Source of the DNA: Deltaproteobacteria bacterium
GTDB lineage: Bacteria; Bdellovibrionota_C; UBA2361; JAGFJO01
Direction of reading: 5' to 3'
NCBI GenBank assembly: GCA_024102635.1
Contig: JAGFJO010000111.1
Coordinates: 1-64,000 of the forward strand
DNA length: 64,000 nt
The position numbers were made by a program, and so were the translations under genes. Of the stretch, positions 17,653-25,871 are shown piece after piece. Each line of letters begins with the position of its first letter. Position 1 is the stretch's first letter. The notes beneath the pieces were generated by a model. It was not told where the DNA came from, made no database searches, and saw only the letters and a list, made by a program, of their open reading frames with translations.

Positions 17653-19197
17653 ATGTGTAGTTTGAAGCGCACTAGCGCTTTGTTCGCATTTCTATTCGCT
17701 GTTCTTTTTAGTCCTTATGTTCAGGCACAAAATGAAACGGTTCATGGCGCGGCGATCGTTCCAGCGCGCGGCGGAGGATGCTTTTTTACGGGGAGCAATG
17801 CGCCGCTTTCGAATCCGTTCGTCGAACCCTCAGTTTCAAATGCGATATACTGCTTAAGCCGTTTCGGCAATATTGTGACCTACCAGGGTGAGGGGGCTCC
17901 AAACAGTCCTGCAGTGGGACAGACCACATTCGCTCCATCTGCCAAGACGACATTTAGCGACACTCTGGATAATACATACTCGCAGATGGCGCTGAATAGT
18001 GAGTACCGCTACTGCGGAGGACAGAGCTGTTATCCCGGTGAGAAAGAGGATGGGTCGGGCCGGCGCGCTTTTCTTGCCCTCAATATCCCAAAAACTGTCA
18101 AGGCTATTAATGCCAAGGATGAACCAAATGAAAATCTAGCTTTTAGAATGGCCTCGACTTACATCGTAGACGGTAAAGGCATCGGGTATTCGATCGAAGG
18201 TGATCAGCAGCTGCTTGTTCTCGCCAAGGATGAAAAGCGCATTTTCGAAATTACTCCTGTTGCCCCCGATTTTAATGATCAAGCCGCCCTTCGAGATGCA
18301 AGTAGGAACCCTTACAGCATCCGCTGGGTTACTCCGGATCTTTCGAGTACTCCGCACAAAGAGATTCCCAGCGGAATCTTTTTCAAGTCCGAATTCTATG
18401 CCGGGCAGTGGCGCTACTATGTGCACGTAGACGGCTCGCAGCTTCCGGCCATTGGAAAGTATATAGTGAATTTTGTGCTTAGGAGGGAAACGCCGGTGGT
18501 GGTTTCCGTTAAGTACCGCAGCCCCGAGTACAATCAGCAGTACTGCCCCAAGGGAACTTGTGATTTTAATGCCAAGGTCTATACAACCGGAACATTCACC
18601 GTCGCATACGGTACTGAACAGTGCCTGAAGCGAGGGGGGATTGCTCTTCCGTCGTACGCGCCGCTAATGGCTGTATACACTAATACGCTAGGGGTTCTGA
18701 AAAAGAGCTTCAAGCTGGTCTTTGAGACACTGGATCGATTGCCGCAGAACAATAAATTCCGCGATAAAGCCCGCAGAACCCGCCGTCAGATTCAGCAGGC
18801 GCACACGTTCGTGAAGGGCGCCATCGACTTCGAGCAGTCCAACCTGAGGAGTTTGACGGAGTTGTACACCTCGGCTGAACTCGGGGCTCTTAGCGAGCAG
18901 CTGGTAGCTAAAGCTGTGGAAGCTATTGTCGAACCAAAGGGAGTAAAGAATCGGCGAAATACAAACTCATTACGCAGGCTGATCAAGAACTATACCCGGA
19001 CCGTCAAATACGCCAAGGCAAATGCGAAGGGCGGAAAGGCTGTGGCCCGCAAATATGCAAAACTTGAGAAGTCGCTAAAGAATGCCATAATCGCAGCTGA
19101 TAAGGCATTTAATGAGTACGCCACTCAGATGCAGGTAACTATGGAGAGAGACCGCGATATTCGCGAGAATTCTTTCCGCTGCACCGAAGTGTTCTAG
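17653..19197 (+). CDS. Secreted protein of unknown function with basic helical C-terminus
   Basis: I do not recognise this 514-residue protein. It begins with a Sec signal peptide (cleavage after VQAQ or nearby, about residue 25). The next 330 residues look like β-rich domains with scattered Cys pairs (CYP-, YCPKGTCD). The last 170 residues are strongly basic and helical (KARRTRRQIQQAHTF, RRLIKNYTRTVKYAKANAKG). The ATG has GGAGG 8 nt upstream. It sits alone between ispF and a convergent UPF0173 gene. A cell-surface or DNA-binding adhesin-like role is possible but not supported by any motif. Confidence 0.7.
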   Translation: MCSLKRTSALFAFLFAVLFSPYVQAQNETVHGAAIVPARGGGCFFTGSNAPLSNPFVEPSVSNAIYCLSRFGNIVTYQGEGAPNSPAVGQTTFAPSAKTTFSDTLDNTYSQMALNSEYRYCGGQSCYPGEKEDGSGRRAFLALNIPKTVKAINAKDEPNENLAFRMASTYIVDGKGIGYSIEGDQQLLVLAKDEKRIFEITPVAPDFNDQAALRDASRNPYSIRWVTPDLSSTPHKEIPSGIFFKSEFYAGQWRYYVHVDGSQLPAIGKYIVNFVLRRETPVVVSVKYRSPEYNQQYCPKGTCDFNAKVYTTGTFTVAYGTEQCLKRGGIALPSYAPLMAVYTNTLGVLKKSFKLVFETLDRLPQNNKFRDKARRTRRQIQQAHTFVKGAIDFEQSNLRSLTELYTSAELGALSEQLVAKAVEAIVEPKGVKNRRNTNSLRRLIKNYTRTVKYAKANAKGGKAVARKYAKLEKSLKNAIIAADKAFNEYATQMQVTMERDRDIRENSFRCTEVF

Positions 19198-19235
19198 CGG
19201 AAGAGAGCTGCCCTGGAATTGCGTAAGAACTCGAC

Positions 19236-19952
19236 CTAGAGCTTCAACTCTTGTCCGGGCTCTAGTACTGCGATCTCTACATCATTGAGTTCTGAAATAG
19301 CGCTGCATTCGCGCTTGAACTGCTCCGCGGTGCCCGTAAGCATGTCGAATGTCCCGAAGTGAATCGGGACTGCAGTTTTGGCTCCGATAACTTGTAGCGC
19401 TAAAGCGGCCTCACGAGGTCCCATAGTGAAGCGATCTCCTATCGGCAGAAGAGCGACCGCAGGCCTATATAAATCGCGAATCAGCGACATGTCGGAGAAA
19501 AGCAGGGTGTCCCCTGCATGATATATAGATTGTTTTTCGTCACTCAATACCACACCGCATGCTTCACCGGCATAGCGGCTTCCACTGGAAGTCTCATAGG
19601 AACTTGAATGAAAGGCGTTAGTTAAGGAGATCTTAAGATCTCCGTGCTGCATACTACCTCCCTTGTTCATGGCAAGCACATTTGTCTGAGGCACGCCCTC
19701 CTCCACCAGCAGCATTGCAAGCTCAAATGTAGCCGCAACTGTGCATCCAAACTGCTTTGCTAATCGCAGCACATCTCCCGCGTGATCGGAGTGTCCATGA
19801 GTAAGTACGATAAGATCGAGCTTGTTAGGATTAATGAGCTTTTTGGGGCAACGTGGATTGCCCTCCAGCCAAGGGTCGATGGCCGCAACAACATCGCCGG
19901 CATGGATGAACACGGCCGAGTGCCCGGCATAGGTGATCTTATCGATAGCCAT
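19236..19952 (-). CDS. UPF0173 metal-dependent hydrolase (metallo-β-lactamase fold)
   Basis: The 239-residue protein has the MBL signature THGHSDHAGD (zinc ligands), HAGDTLLFSDM and HFGTFDML, with the typical UPF0173 start ITYAGHSAVFI and DPWLEGNP. Members are cytoplasmic, related to UlaG-type hydrolases; the substrate is unknown. Start at ATG 19952 is set by AGGAGAG 3-4 nt upstream; the longer frame is not needed. purN lies 88 nt upstream on the same strand. Confidence 0.92.
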   Translation of the reverse strand: MAIDKITYAGHSAVFIHAGDVVAAIDPWLEGNPRCPKKLINPNKLDLIVLTHGHSDHAGDVLRLAKQFGCTVAATFELAMLLVEEGVPQTNVLAMNKGGSMQHGDLKISLTNAFHSSSYETSSGSRYAGEACGVVLSDEKQSIYHAGDTLLFSDMSLIRDLYRPAVALLPIGDRFTMGPREAALALQVIGAKTAVPIHFGTFDMLTGTAEQFKRECSAISELNDVEIAVLEPGQELKL

Positions 19953-20040
19953 AATCTCTCCTCTTTCTTCCCATAGTTTGATACGCATCGTCCGAAAACC
20001 CTGCGACTTTTCATCCGGGTCCTAGCGTACCATCTCTCCT

Positions 20041-20688
20041 CTATCTAGGGATAATGAAACCCTTTGCGGCCGCGTCCAACTTAGCTTGCGGCTCAATCTG
20101 CACCTGCCCATTTGTAGGTCTTATCCAGCCGCGGGCAATGGAATTGACTACCCACGGATAAAGTTTGTGCTCTAAAGCCAGCACTTCGCGCGAAAGATCA
20201 TCAGCTTGGGAGTCTGGCCGAACTTTAAGTTTGGCTTGCGCGATAATAGGACCGGTATCTACACCTGCATCAACAAAATGAACTGTACAGCCGTGTTCCC
20301 GTTCCCCGCCTTCAATCACTCTCTTATGAGTATCAAGGCCGGGAAATTTGGGAAGCAGGGAAGGGTGAATGTTGATCATCTGCCCGGTAAAAATCTTGGT
20401 ATACTGTTCCGGAACCAACATCATAAATCCGGCAAGGCACACCAAGTCCGCCCCAGCTTCAAGAGTACTCTCGAAAATTGCAGACTTAAATTCAGCTAAA
20501 GAGGGATAGTCCGCGCGGGAAAGAGCCTTTGTTTCGATCCCTGCCTGCTGCGCTAAAACAAGGCCCCCTGCTTCAGGATTGTTGCTAATAACCAGCTTTA
20601 CTGTGTAATGCCATGCGTTCTCAATCAATTGCAGCATGTTTGAACCGCTGCCTGATATGAGTACCGCTATTTGAAATGGATCTTTCAC
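20041..20688 (-). CDS. purN: Phosphoribosylglycinamide formyltransferase
   Basis: The 215-residue enzyme of purine synthesis that transfers a formyl group from 10-formyl-THF to GAR. ISGSGSNM near the N-terminus binds the substrate phosphate. The catalytic triad Asn-His-Asp sits in NIHPSLLP and VDAGVDTGP. GTG start at 20688 with GGGAG upstream. There is no purM next to it, although the two are often together. It may be co-transcribed with the UPF0173 gene downstream. Confidence 0.96.
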   Translation of the reverse strand: MKDPFQIAVLISGSGSNMLQLIENAWHYTVKLVISNNPEAGGLVLAQQAGIETKALSRADYPSLAEFKSAIFESTLEAGADLVCLAGFMMLVPEQYTKIFTGQMINIHPSLLPKFPGLDTHKRVIEGGEREHGCTVHFVDAGVDTGPIIAQAKLKVRPDSQADDLSREVLALEHKLYPWVVNSIARGWIRPTNGQVQIEPQAKLDAAAKGFIIPR

Positions 20689-20818
20689 CCGTCTAACTCC
20701 CTGACGCCCGGGATATTCGCGCTACTCCCTGAGCGACACAATATTTGTTAATGAAGCCGGCTGCCAAATCTTGTATAATTGACCAATCAATTGCAAGTTT
20801 TTAAATTTTAGGCCGGCC

Positions 20819-21196
20819 ATGAGCAAACACTCCACAGTTAGAGGATATGCAGCTACTAACCATGCAGTTAAAGGCGCAATCTGGTCAGCTGCTTTATGTG
20901 TAACTATTCTCGTCAATGATGTAGCGCGAGCCGACGGTCCTGCTGCAGCCTCCGAACGAGAAGGCTCTCAGGAATCGGCTGCGTCGTTCGATGGGCGGCT
21001 TCCGCCGGTATTACCCGGTGAGGTAGTAGCTGACGGAGATAGGAAGATGAAAGTTTGGTCGACTTCAGGGCCTGTTCCTGTCAATGACCCACCGGCAGCA
21101 CCAGGCGCTCCTCATCCCGGAATAGCGCCGGGTACGGCGGGCATCGGGGAAGTGGGAGTGATCATCGATAGGGACTCCGGAAAAAAGCGCAGGTAG
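20819..21196 (+). CDS. Small secreted Pro/Gly-rich protein, unknown
   Basis: A 125-residue orphan. An N-terminal hydrophobic stretch AIWSAALCVTILVNDVARA serves as a signal peptide with a likely cut after ARA. The mature part is acidic then Pro/Gly-rich (PVNDPPAAPGAPHPGIAPG) and ends in basic KKRR, so it is probably unstructured. A TATAAT box at 20774-20779 lies 40 nt upstream without a good -35. No function can be suggested. Confidence 0.55.
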   Translation: MSKHSTVRGYAATNHAVKGAIWSAALCVTILVNDVARADGPAAASEREGSQESAASFDGRLPPVLPGEVVADGDRKMKVWSTSGPVPVNDPPAAPGAPHPGIAPGTAGIGEVGVIIDRDSGKKRR

Positions 21197-21228
21197 CCGT
21201 CCTGTAGAAAGAACCGGTCCGGGCTGAA

Positions 21229-21555
21229 TTACTGAAGGCATCCTATTAGCCACCGGCTATATTTTTCAGAGACAAAGCTGCTTTCCAGAACAACGAATTC
21301 AGGTGTCGTGTAGGGATGAAGTTCGTGGACGCGCCTCTCCAGCCGCGAAATGAGCTCGCTTTGTGACTTAATTACCATCAACGACTCCGGTTCTTGTTGG
21401 ATCTTCTGCTCCCAGCTATAGATGGATTCGATTGCGGGAACTAAGTTTACACATGCCGCAAGTTTCTCCTCTACCAGTTTAAGAGCGATAGTTCGTCCGG
21501 TCTCTACATTCGGAACAGTTACCAGAATTATTATTATTCCCATATTCCTCATTTC
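21229..21555 (-). CDS. cutA: Divalent-cation tolerance protein CutA
   Basis: About 108 residues of a small trimeric ferredoxin-like protein: ILVTVPNVETG, EKLAACVNLVPAIESIYSWE, and HPYTTPEFVVL are family motifs. CutA is linked to metal tolerance in E. coli, but its biochemical role remains unclear. Start is uncertain: ATG 21555 (GGAGGGG 12 nt upstream) and 21546 are both possible; the frame continues to 21591 without family-like sequence. It is convergent with the small secreted gene. Confidence 0.9.
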   Translation of the reverse strand, partial: EMRNMGIIIILVTVPNVETGRTIALKLVEEKLAACVNLVPAIESIYSWEQKIQQEPESLMVIKSQSELISRLERRVHELHPYTTPEFVVLESSFVSEKYSRWLIGCLQ

Positions 21556-21685
21556 TGTATGACCCCTCCAGCTTGTACTACGGGCTGACATGCCGGTCTA
21601 ACCTATGGGATCCTTTAGGATCTGAAGCGAGGCTATTCGATTGATGCAGTTGCCTCTTTGAGAGTGTTATTCTATTCTTGAAGCC

Positions 21686-22195
21686 ATGAAAATCAATAAA
21701 TTCTTACAAGTAGCATTGGTGAGCGGATTCCTGTTCGTTTCTTTGAGCTTTCTGGTTTCTCAAAGTGCTCTGGCAGCTGCTGGTGATGAGAAAAAGAAGG
21801 AAGACAGTCTTCCCCGCTCGGGCAGCCTCTCTTCTACCATTACGGGTAGCTACGGCAGCCAGCAAGTGCCCGAGCCTTGGGGAGGCACCGATGTTGCCGG
21901 TCAGGGAACCGCGCCTATCTCTGGGTCAGTATCAAAAGGCCCCTCGGGCCAGTGGATTATGAGAATTTTTAATAATTCCGACGAGACCTACTCGGTTGAT
22001 GTATCCGTGACTCAATATAATCGTTCGGGCGCTAGCTTAAAGAAAGATTTTTTCTCTGCAACATTAAGGCCCGCTCAATCGAGTGACCGGACAATATCAA
22101 ACGCACCAAATAGCGAGAATGCTTCTCTTGAATTGGTAAGCTGGAAAAAATTGACCTCCAAGAAGGAAGCTGAGAATACTCCTGCCGCCAAGTAG
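21686..22195 (+). CDS. Secreted protein of unknown function
   Basis: A 169-residue orphan with a Sec signal peptide (LVSGFLFVSLSFLVSQSALA, cut near residue 31). A Ser/Gly-rich linker leads to a single β-rich domain (WIMRIFNNSDETYSVDVSVT, DRTISNAP, ASLELVSW) that looks like an immunoglobulin-like fold. The C-terminus is charged. The next gene, mrp, starts 27 nt downstream, but functional coupling is doubtful. Confidence 0.62.
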   Translation: MKINKFLQVALVSGFLFVSLSFLVSQSALAAAGDEKKKEDSLPRSGSLSSTITGSYGSQQVPEPWGGTDVAGQGTAPISGSVSKGPSGQWIMRIFNNSDETYSVDVSVTQYNRSGASLKKDFFSATLRPAQSSDRTISNAPNSENASLELVSWKKLTSKKEAENTPAAK

Positions 22196-22221
22196 CAGGA
22201 GAAATGCCAGCCGATTGAATT

Positions 22222-23007
22222 ATGATGAAACATATCGTTCCCGTAATGTCTGGCAAGGGCGGAGTAGGTAAATCCACCGTCGCCGTAAATCTTGCGATCG
22301 CACTTGCAAAATTAGGGCACCGCGTGGCGCTAATTGACGCTGATTTTTATGGGCCGAGTATTCCAACATTAATGGGGGGCGGTGATGTCATTCCCGACCA
22401 CGAAAACCGTCTTATACCTCCGGAAAAGTACGGGATTAAATACATTTCGCTAGGATTTTTTCTTTCCAATCCGGACGACGCCGTAATTTGGCGCGGTCCT
22501 ATGTTCAACAAGGCATTGAACCAGCTTTTCAGTGATGTTAATTGGGGGGAGGTTGAATACTGCATCGTTGACATGCCTCCCGGAACCGGCGATGCACAAA
22601 TATCACTGACCCAGAATTTGAAGTTATCGGGCGCGTTGGTCGTGACCACCCCTCAGGAGGTTGCTTTGGCTGATGTCCGCAAAGCGATCAATATGCTTTC
22701 AAAGGTGAATGTAGATGTGTTGGGTATTGTCGAGAATATGGCCGGGTTCGTTACCCCGCAGGGCGATCTTATTGAAATCTTCGGTTCGGGCGGGGGAGAG
22801 CGGACTGCAAAGCAGTTTGGAGTCCCGCTGCTCGCAAGCATTCCTATCGACACCTCGATCCGCGAAGGGGGCGATAAGGGTGTGCCGGTAAGCTCCGAAG
22901 GCGATGAGTCACAGGCCGCAAAACTGTATCGCGAGCTGGCATTGCAATTGGTGGATATTCTTGATAAAAAACATTCCTCTGAAGAAGCGCTTAGGGTGAT
23001 TAATTAG
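22222..23007 (+). CDS. mrp: Mrp/ApbC-type P-loop ATPase lacking the CxxC motif
   Basis: The 261-residue protein belongs to the MinD/Mrp family of Fe-S cluster carriers. It has the deviant Walker A SGKGGVGKST (10-19), DADFYGPSIPTLMG, Walker B-like CIVDMPPGTGDAQ, and the C-terminal IFGSGGGERTA. In canonical Mrp a CxxC (CSNCG or CPHCG) holds the bridging cluster at the dimer interface; here the site reads TPQGD (about 178-182). No N-terminal MIP18/DUF59 domain is present. Cluster binding through that site is therefore unlikely; cyanobacterial and plastid relatives also lack it. Confidence 0.92.
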   Translation: MMKHIVPVMSGKGGVGKSTVAVNLAIALAKLGHRVALIDADFYGPSIPTLMGGGDVIPDHENRLIPPEKYGIKYISLGFFLSNPDDAVIWRGPMFNKALNQLFSDVNWGEVEYCIVDMPPGTGDAQISLTQNLKLSGALVVTTPQEVALADVRKAINMLSKVNVDVLGIVENMAGFVTPQGDLIEIFGSGGGERTAKQFGVPLLASIPIDTSIREGGDKGVPVSSEGDESQAAKLYRELALQLVDILDKKHSSEEALRVIN

Positions 23008-23032
23008 CCTCCCTTTCCACAAGGAAGTCATC

Positions 23033-23467
23033 GTGTTTAATATTCTTTTAGTCATTCACTGCCTGCTCTGCATTTTTTTGGTGGGCTTGGTGTTGCTGCA
23101 GCAAGGAAAGGGCGCCGACATGGGCGCTGCATTCGGCGGTAATAGCACGACTCTTTTCGGCGCTGCAGGCGCAACCGATTTTGTTACTAAGCTCACCACC
23201 GGCATTGCAATTGCCTTTATGGTGACGTCGATCCTCTTGGTTCGAGGGTACACGCAGTTTGCAACATCTCCAAACGCGGTCGAGAATCCTCTCGAGGGAT
23301 CGGTTATGGGACAGGCGGCCCCCGCCGCAGAGAGCGCAGTAACCGTGCCTGAAGTACCCGCACCGCAGCCTGAGCCGGCCACGGGCGGCGAAGCCGGTGC
23401 TGAAGCGGCGCAGCCCGCCGGGGAACCTGCTGCGCCGAGTGGAGAGGACAACGGCGGTGCCAAATAG
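23033..23467 (+). CDS. secG: Protein translocase subunit SecG
   Basis: A 144-residue membrane protein with two helices (about residues 3-22 and 54-73) and the conserved QQGKGADMGAAFGG loop and TLFGAAGA. It is part of the SecYEG channel. The C-terminal 60 residues are a Pro/Ala/Glu-rich tail, longer than the E. coli form and common in deltaproteobacteria. GTG start at 23033 with AAGGAAG upstream. tRNA-Leu follows 25 nt after the stop, a frequent secG-tRNA-Leu arrangement. Confidence 0.95.
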   Translation: MFNILLVIHCLLCIFLVGLVLLQQGKGADMGAAFGGNSTTLFGAAGATDFVTKLTTGIAIAFMVTSILLVRGYTQFATSPNAVENPLEGSVMGQAAPAAESAVTVPEVPAPQPEPATGGEAGAEAAQPAGEPAAPSGEDNGGAK

Positions 23468-23492
23468 AGTGCCTAGAAAGGCTCGAATTTTT

Positions 23493-23579
23493 GCCCAGAT
23501 GGTGGAACTGGTAGACACGCCAGCTTGAGGGGCTGGTGGACGCAAGTCCGTGGAGGTTCAAGTCCTCTTCTGGGCACCA
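23493..23579 (+). tRNA. tRNA-Leu (anticodon GAG)
   Basis: An 87-nt class II tRNA with long variable arm. Acceptor GCCCAGA pairs with TCTGGGC, the anticodon loop is CTTGAGG, the T-loop is TTCAAGT, and ACCA is encoded at 23576-23579. It lies right after secG, and no repeats of its ends are seen nearby. Confidence 0.96.
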
Positions 23580-23683
23580 TTTTTTTGTTGAAAGCTTCAT
23601 ATCCTTAGAGCCGGCCGGCTCCCTGTTCTGTTGTCGTATGCTCACAGTGGCGCTCCTATGGGTGGTACCCTATCATCAGATGC

Positions 23684-25015
23684 ATGAACGTAATCATAAA
23701 GGCGTTGTTGCTTTCTCTACTGGCCGCGCCAGTTGCAGGGGAAGCAGTTAGCGCAGCTGCCCAGGGCTTGGATGGATATATGGCACGGCGCGATGAAAAC
23801 TATCAGTGGAAGCGTTCGGGCCGCTTCGATCACAAAGGCCTTGAGGTGGTTGATTTGAAGTTGACCTCGCAGGTGTGGCAGGGCAGGGCGTGGAAGCACA
23901 ATCTGCGTGTAGTTCTCGCTCCAAAACCGGAGGCCTATGCACTTCTATTTCTCGCCGGCAGCGAGGACGGGTCGAAGAGTTTAGATTTTTTAAGCGAATT
24001 CGTCCGAGCAAGCGGCATGTCTGCGGCGGTGCTGACCAACGTTCCAAATCAGCCTGATTTCGACGGCAGAAAGGAGAACGCTTTGATGGCGTTCACTTTT
24101 CACCGCTACTTAGAAACTGGCGATGATAGCTGGCCGGTTATATTTCCGATGGTACGGGCAGCAGCTCGCGCTATGGATACTTTGACTGCATTTTCATCCT
24201 CCGAACTTGGATTTTCGATCGATAAATTCATACTTAGCGGAGCTTCAAAGAGAGGGTGGACGGCATGGCTAAGCGCTGCGGTTGATAGCCGGGTGCAAGC
24301 CATAGCTCCGATGGTATTCGATATGCTTAATATGCGTGAACAGATAAGGCTGGCGCAGGCTAGTTATGGCAAGGAGAGCGAAAAGATCGCCGACTTTAGC
24401 CGTTTCGGAATAATCGACCGGATCGACGAGCCTCGTACTTCCCAGTTGCGAACCTGGGTGGACCCGTATTCCTATGTAGAGCGCTTAAATATTCCGAAAC
24501 TAATATTGCTCGGCACAAATGACCCGTACTGGGTCGTAGATAGTTTAAATCTTTATTTCGATGAGCTTAAGGGACGAAAGCATATTTATTATGTTCCGAA
24601 CGGAACACACTCGATCTCTTCAGTTAAAGAGGTGCGCGAATCGCTCGCTTCTTGGGCCTCGGCGGTGAGAGCCTGCGATCTTCCCCGCTTGCAGTGGAGG
24701 CAAAACTCCCCCTCTGAGCTACTTAGAAGCATTAGCATCACGGCAGATAGGCCGATTTTGAATGCCCGGTTGTGGCGGGCTGAATCCGCAGGAGATGATT
24801 TCCGGGGCGCTAAATGGAGTGGTTCCGAGGTGCGTACCAATTTTCAAAAGAGTACCTTGAAAGTGAGCTTTGAGGCCGAAGAGGGGCAAAATATGGCTTA
24901 TTTCGTGGAATTGACGCTCGAGGCAGCGGGGCAACTAATTAGACTTTCAAGCCCAATTACCGTGATCGGCCGCAACCGGGTAGTCAAGCGGGGTATATTC
25001 GCTGCCTTACATTGA
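23684..25015 (+). CDS. PhoPQ-activated pathogenicity-related (PqaA-like) protein
   Basis: The 443-residue protein has an N-terminal signal peptide (AAPVAGEAVSAAAQG) and an α/β-hydrolase-like body of the PhoPQ-related family. GASKRGWTAWLSAAVD holds the putative nucleophile Ser near residue 186, followed by RVQAIAPMVFDMLNM, DPYSYVERLNIPKL, ILLGTNDPYWVVD, and the His-containing VPNGTHSI. Known members are linked to polymyxin resistance in Salmonella and to autophagy control in Dictyostelium; the substrate is not known. It is monocistronic. Confidence 0.87.
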   Translation: MNVIIKALLLSLLAAPVAGEAVSAAAQGLDGYMARRDENYQWKRSGRFDHKGLEVVDLKLTSQVWQGRAWKHNLRVVLAPKPEAYALLFLAGSEDGSKSLDFLSEFVRASGMSAAVLTNVPNQPDFDGRKENALMAFTFHRYLETGDDSWPVIFPMVRAAARAMDTLTAFSSSELGFSIDKFILSGASKRGWTAWLSAAVDSRVQAIAPMVFDMLNMREQIRLAQASYGKESEKIADFSRFGIIDRIDEPRTSQLRTWVDPYSYVERLNIPKLILLGTNDPYWVVDSLNLYFDELKGRKHIYYVPNGTHSISSVKEVRESLASWASAVRACDLPRLQWRQNSPSELLRSISITADRPILNARLWRAESAGDDFRGAKWSGSEVRTNFQKSTLKVSFEAEEGQNMAYFVELTLEAAGQLIRLSSPITVIGRNRVVKRGIFAALH

Positions 25016-25079
25016 CATGCCGATGGGCTTAATATAGGCTAGCTTGATTATTCAGCTACTTAAGTAATTTTTGGGTGCC

Positions 25080-25298
25080 ATGAAAGAGGGAATTCATCCG
25101 GAGTATTTTCAAACAACTGTCTATTGTGGTGGATGCGGATCCACTTTCGATACTGGATCAACCGTGCCGGAGATCAGAGTAAACGTCTGCTCGGTTTGTC
25201 ATCCTTTCTACTCAGGTAAACAGAAACTTCTGGATGCCGAGGGCCGTGTTGACAGGTTCAAAAAGAAATACGCCAAATTTCAGTCGGAGCAGAAATAA
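25080..25298 (+). CDS. rpmE: 50S ribosomal protein L31 (zinc-binding form)
   Basis: A 72-residue L31 of the C+ type, with CGGC near residue 17 and CSVC near 39, then [12 protein letters not shown]. The four Cys bind zinc. The ATG at 25080 gives the conventional start MKEGIHPEY. The frame continues 3 residues upstream from a TTG. It is followed after 16-22 nt by the thioredoxin-like lipoprotein. Confidence 0.95.
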   Translation: MKEGIHPEYFQTTVYCGGCGSTFDTGSTVPEIRVNVCSVCHPFYSGKQKLLDAEGRVDRFKKKYAKFQSEQK

Positions 25299-25320
25299 GC
25301 TGAAGATTTTCACCGTGAAA

Positions 25321-25869
25321 ATGTTTCATTTCACGCGTGAACTAATGCTTCTTATCTTGATCCTTTTCTTAGGCGCTTGCCAGCAGCAAGACACCGGTCT
25401 AAATCCGGGAAATCATCCGCCACGAATAGAGCTACCCGATCTGGAGGGCAAAAAGCACTCGCTCGAGGACTATCGAGGCAAGGTGGTGCTTCTTAATTTT
25501 TGGGCTTCTTGGTGTTTGCCTTGTGTGGCAGAGCTCCCGGCGTTACAAAATCTCTATGACCAGCTGCGCGATAGCGGCTTTGTGGTCATTGCAGTCGGGA
25601 TTGACGACGACGAAGCATCGCTTGCCGAGTTCAAGCGTAGATTCGGCCTTTCATTCCCTGTGTTAGTAGACAAAAGCGGCACGGTAAAAAGCCGCTACCG
25701 AATCAGCGGAGTTCCTGAAAGTTTCGTGCTGGATAGCGAGGGTAAACTGGTGCTTTTCCCGGATCCGCAATCCGATGTTCCTTCAATCAAGATATTCGGC
25801 CCGCGTGAATGGAGCAGTCCCGACATGGTGGCGCGCATCAAAGCATTTATTGACCAAGAGGGCCGGTAA
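25321..25869 (+). CDS. TlpA/ResA-type thioredoxin-like lipoprotein
   Basis: About 182 residues. A signal peptide ends in the lipobox FLGAC (Cys near residue 20), then an AhpC/TSA-Redoxin domain with the CxxC site FWASWCLPCVAELP near 66-79, and FGLSFPVLVDKSGTV, ISGVPESFVLD (cis-Pro). It acts as a periplasmic disulfide reductase, as in cytochrome c maturation or general thiol repair. ATG 25321 or GTG 25315 may be the start. It overlaps no neighbour; the phosphatase starts 2 nt after its stop. Confidence 0.9.
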   Translation: MFHFTRELMLLILILFLGACQQQDTGLNPGNHPPRIELPDLEGKKHSLEDYRGKVVLLNFWASWCLPCVAELPALQNLYDQLRDSGFVVIAVGIDDDEASLAEFKRRFGLSFPVLVDKSGTVKSRYRISGVPESFVLDSEGKLVLFPDPQSDVPSIKIFGPREWSSPDMVARIKAFIDQEGR

Positions 25870-25871
25870 CA

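Noticed and set aside
20779-20807. TTGACC-17-TAAATT promoter before the small secreted gene
   Set aside because: The -10 would lie only 11 nt from the ATG; the TATAAT at 20774 is a better candidate.
22032-23545. Antisense open frames over mrp and secG
   Set aside because: They mirror the codon bias of the true genes and have no recognisable domains.
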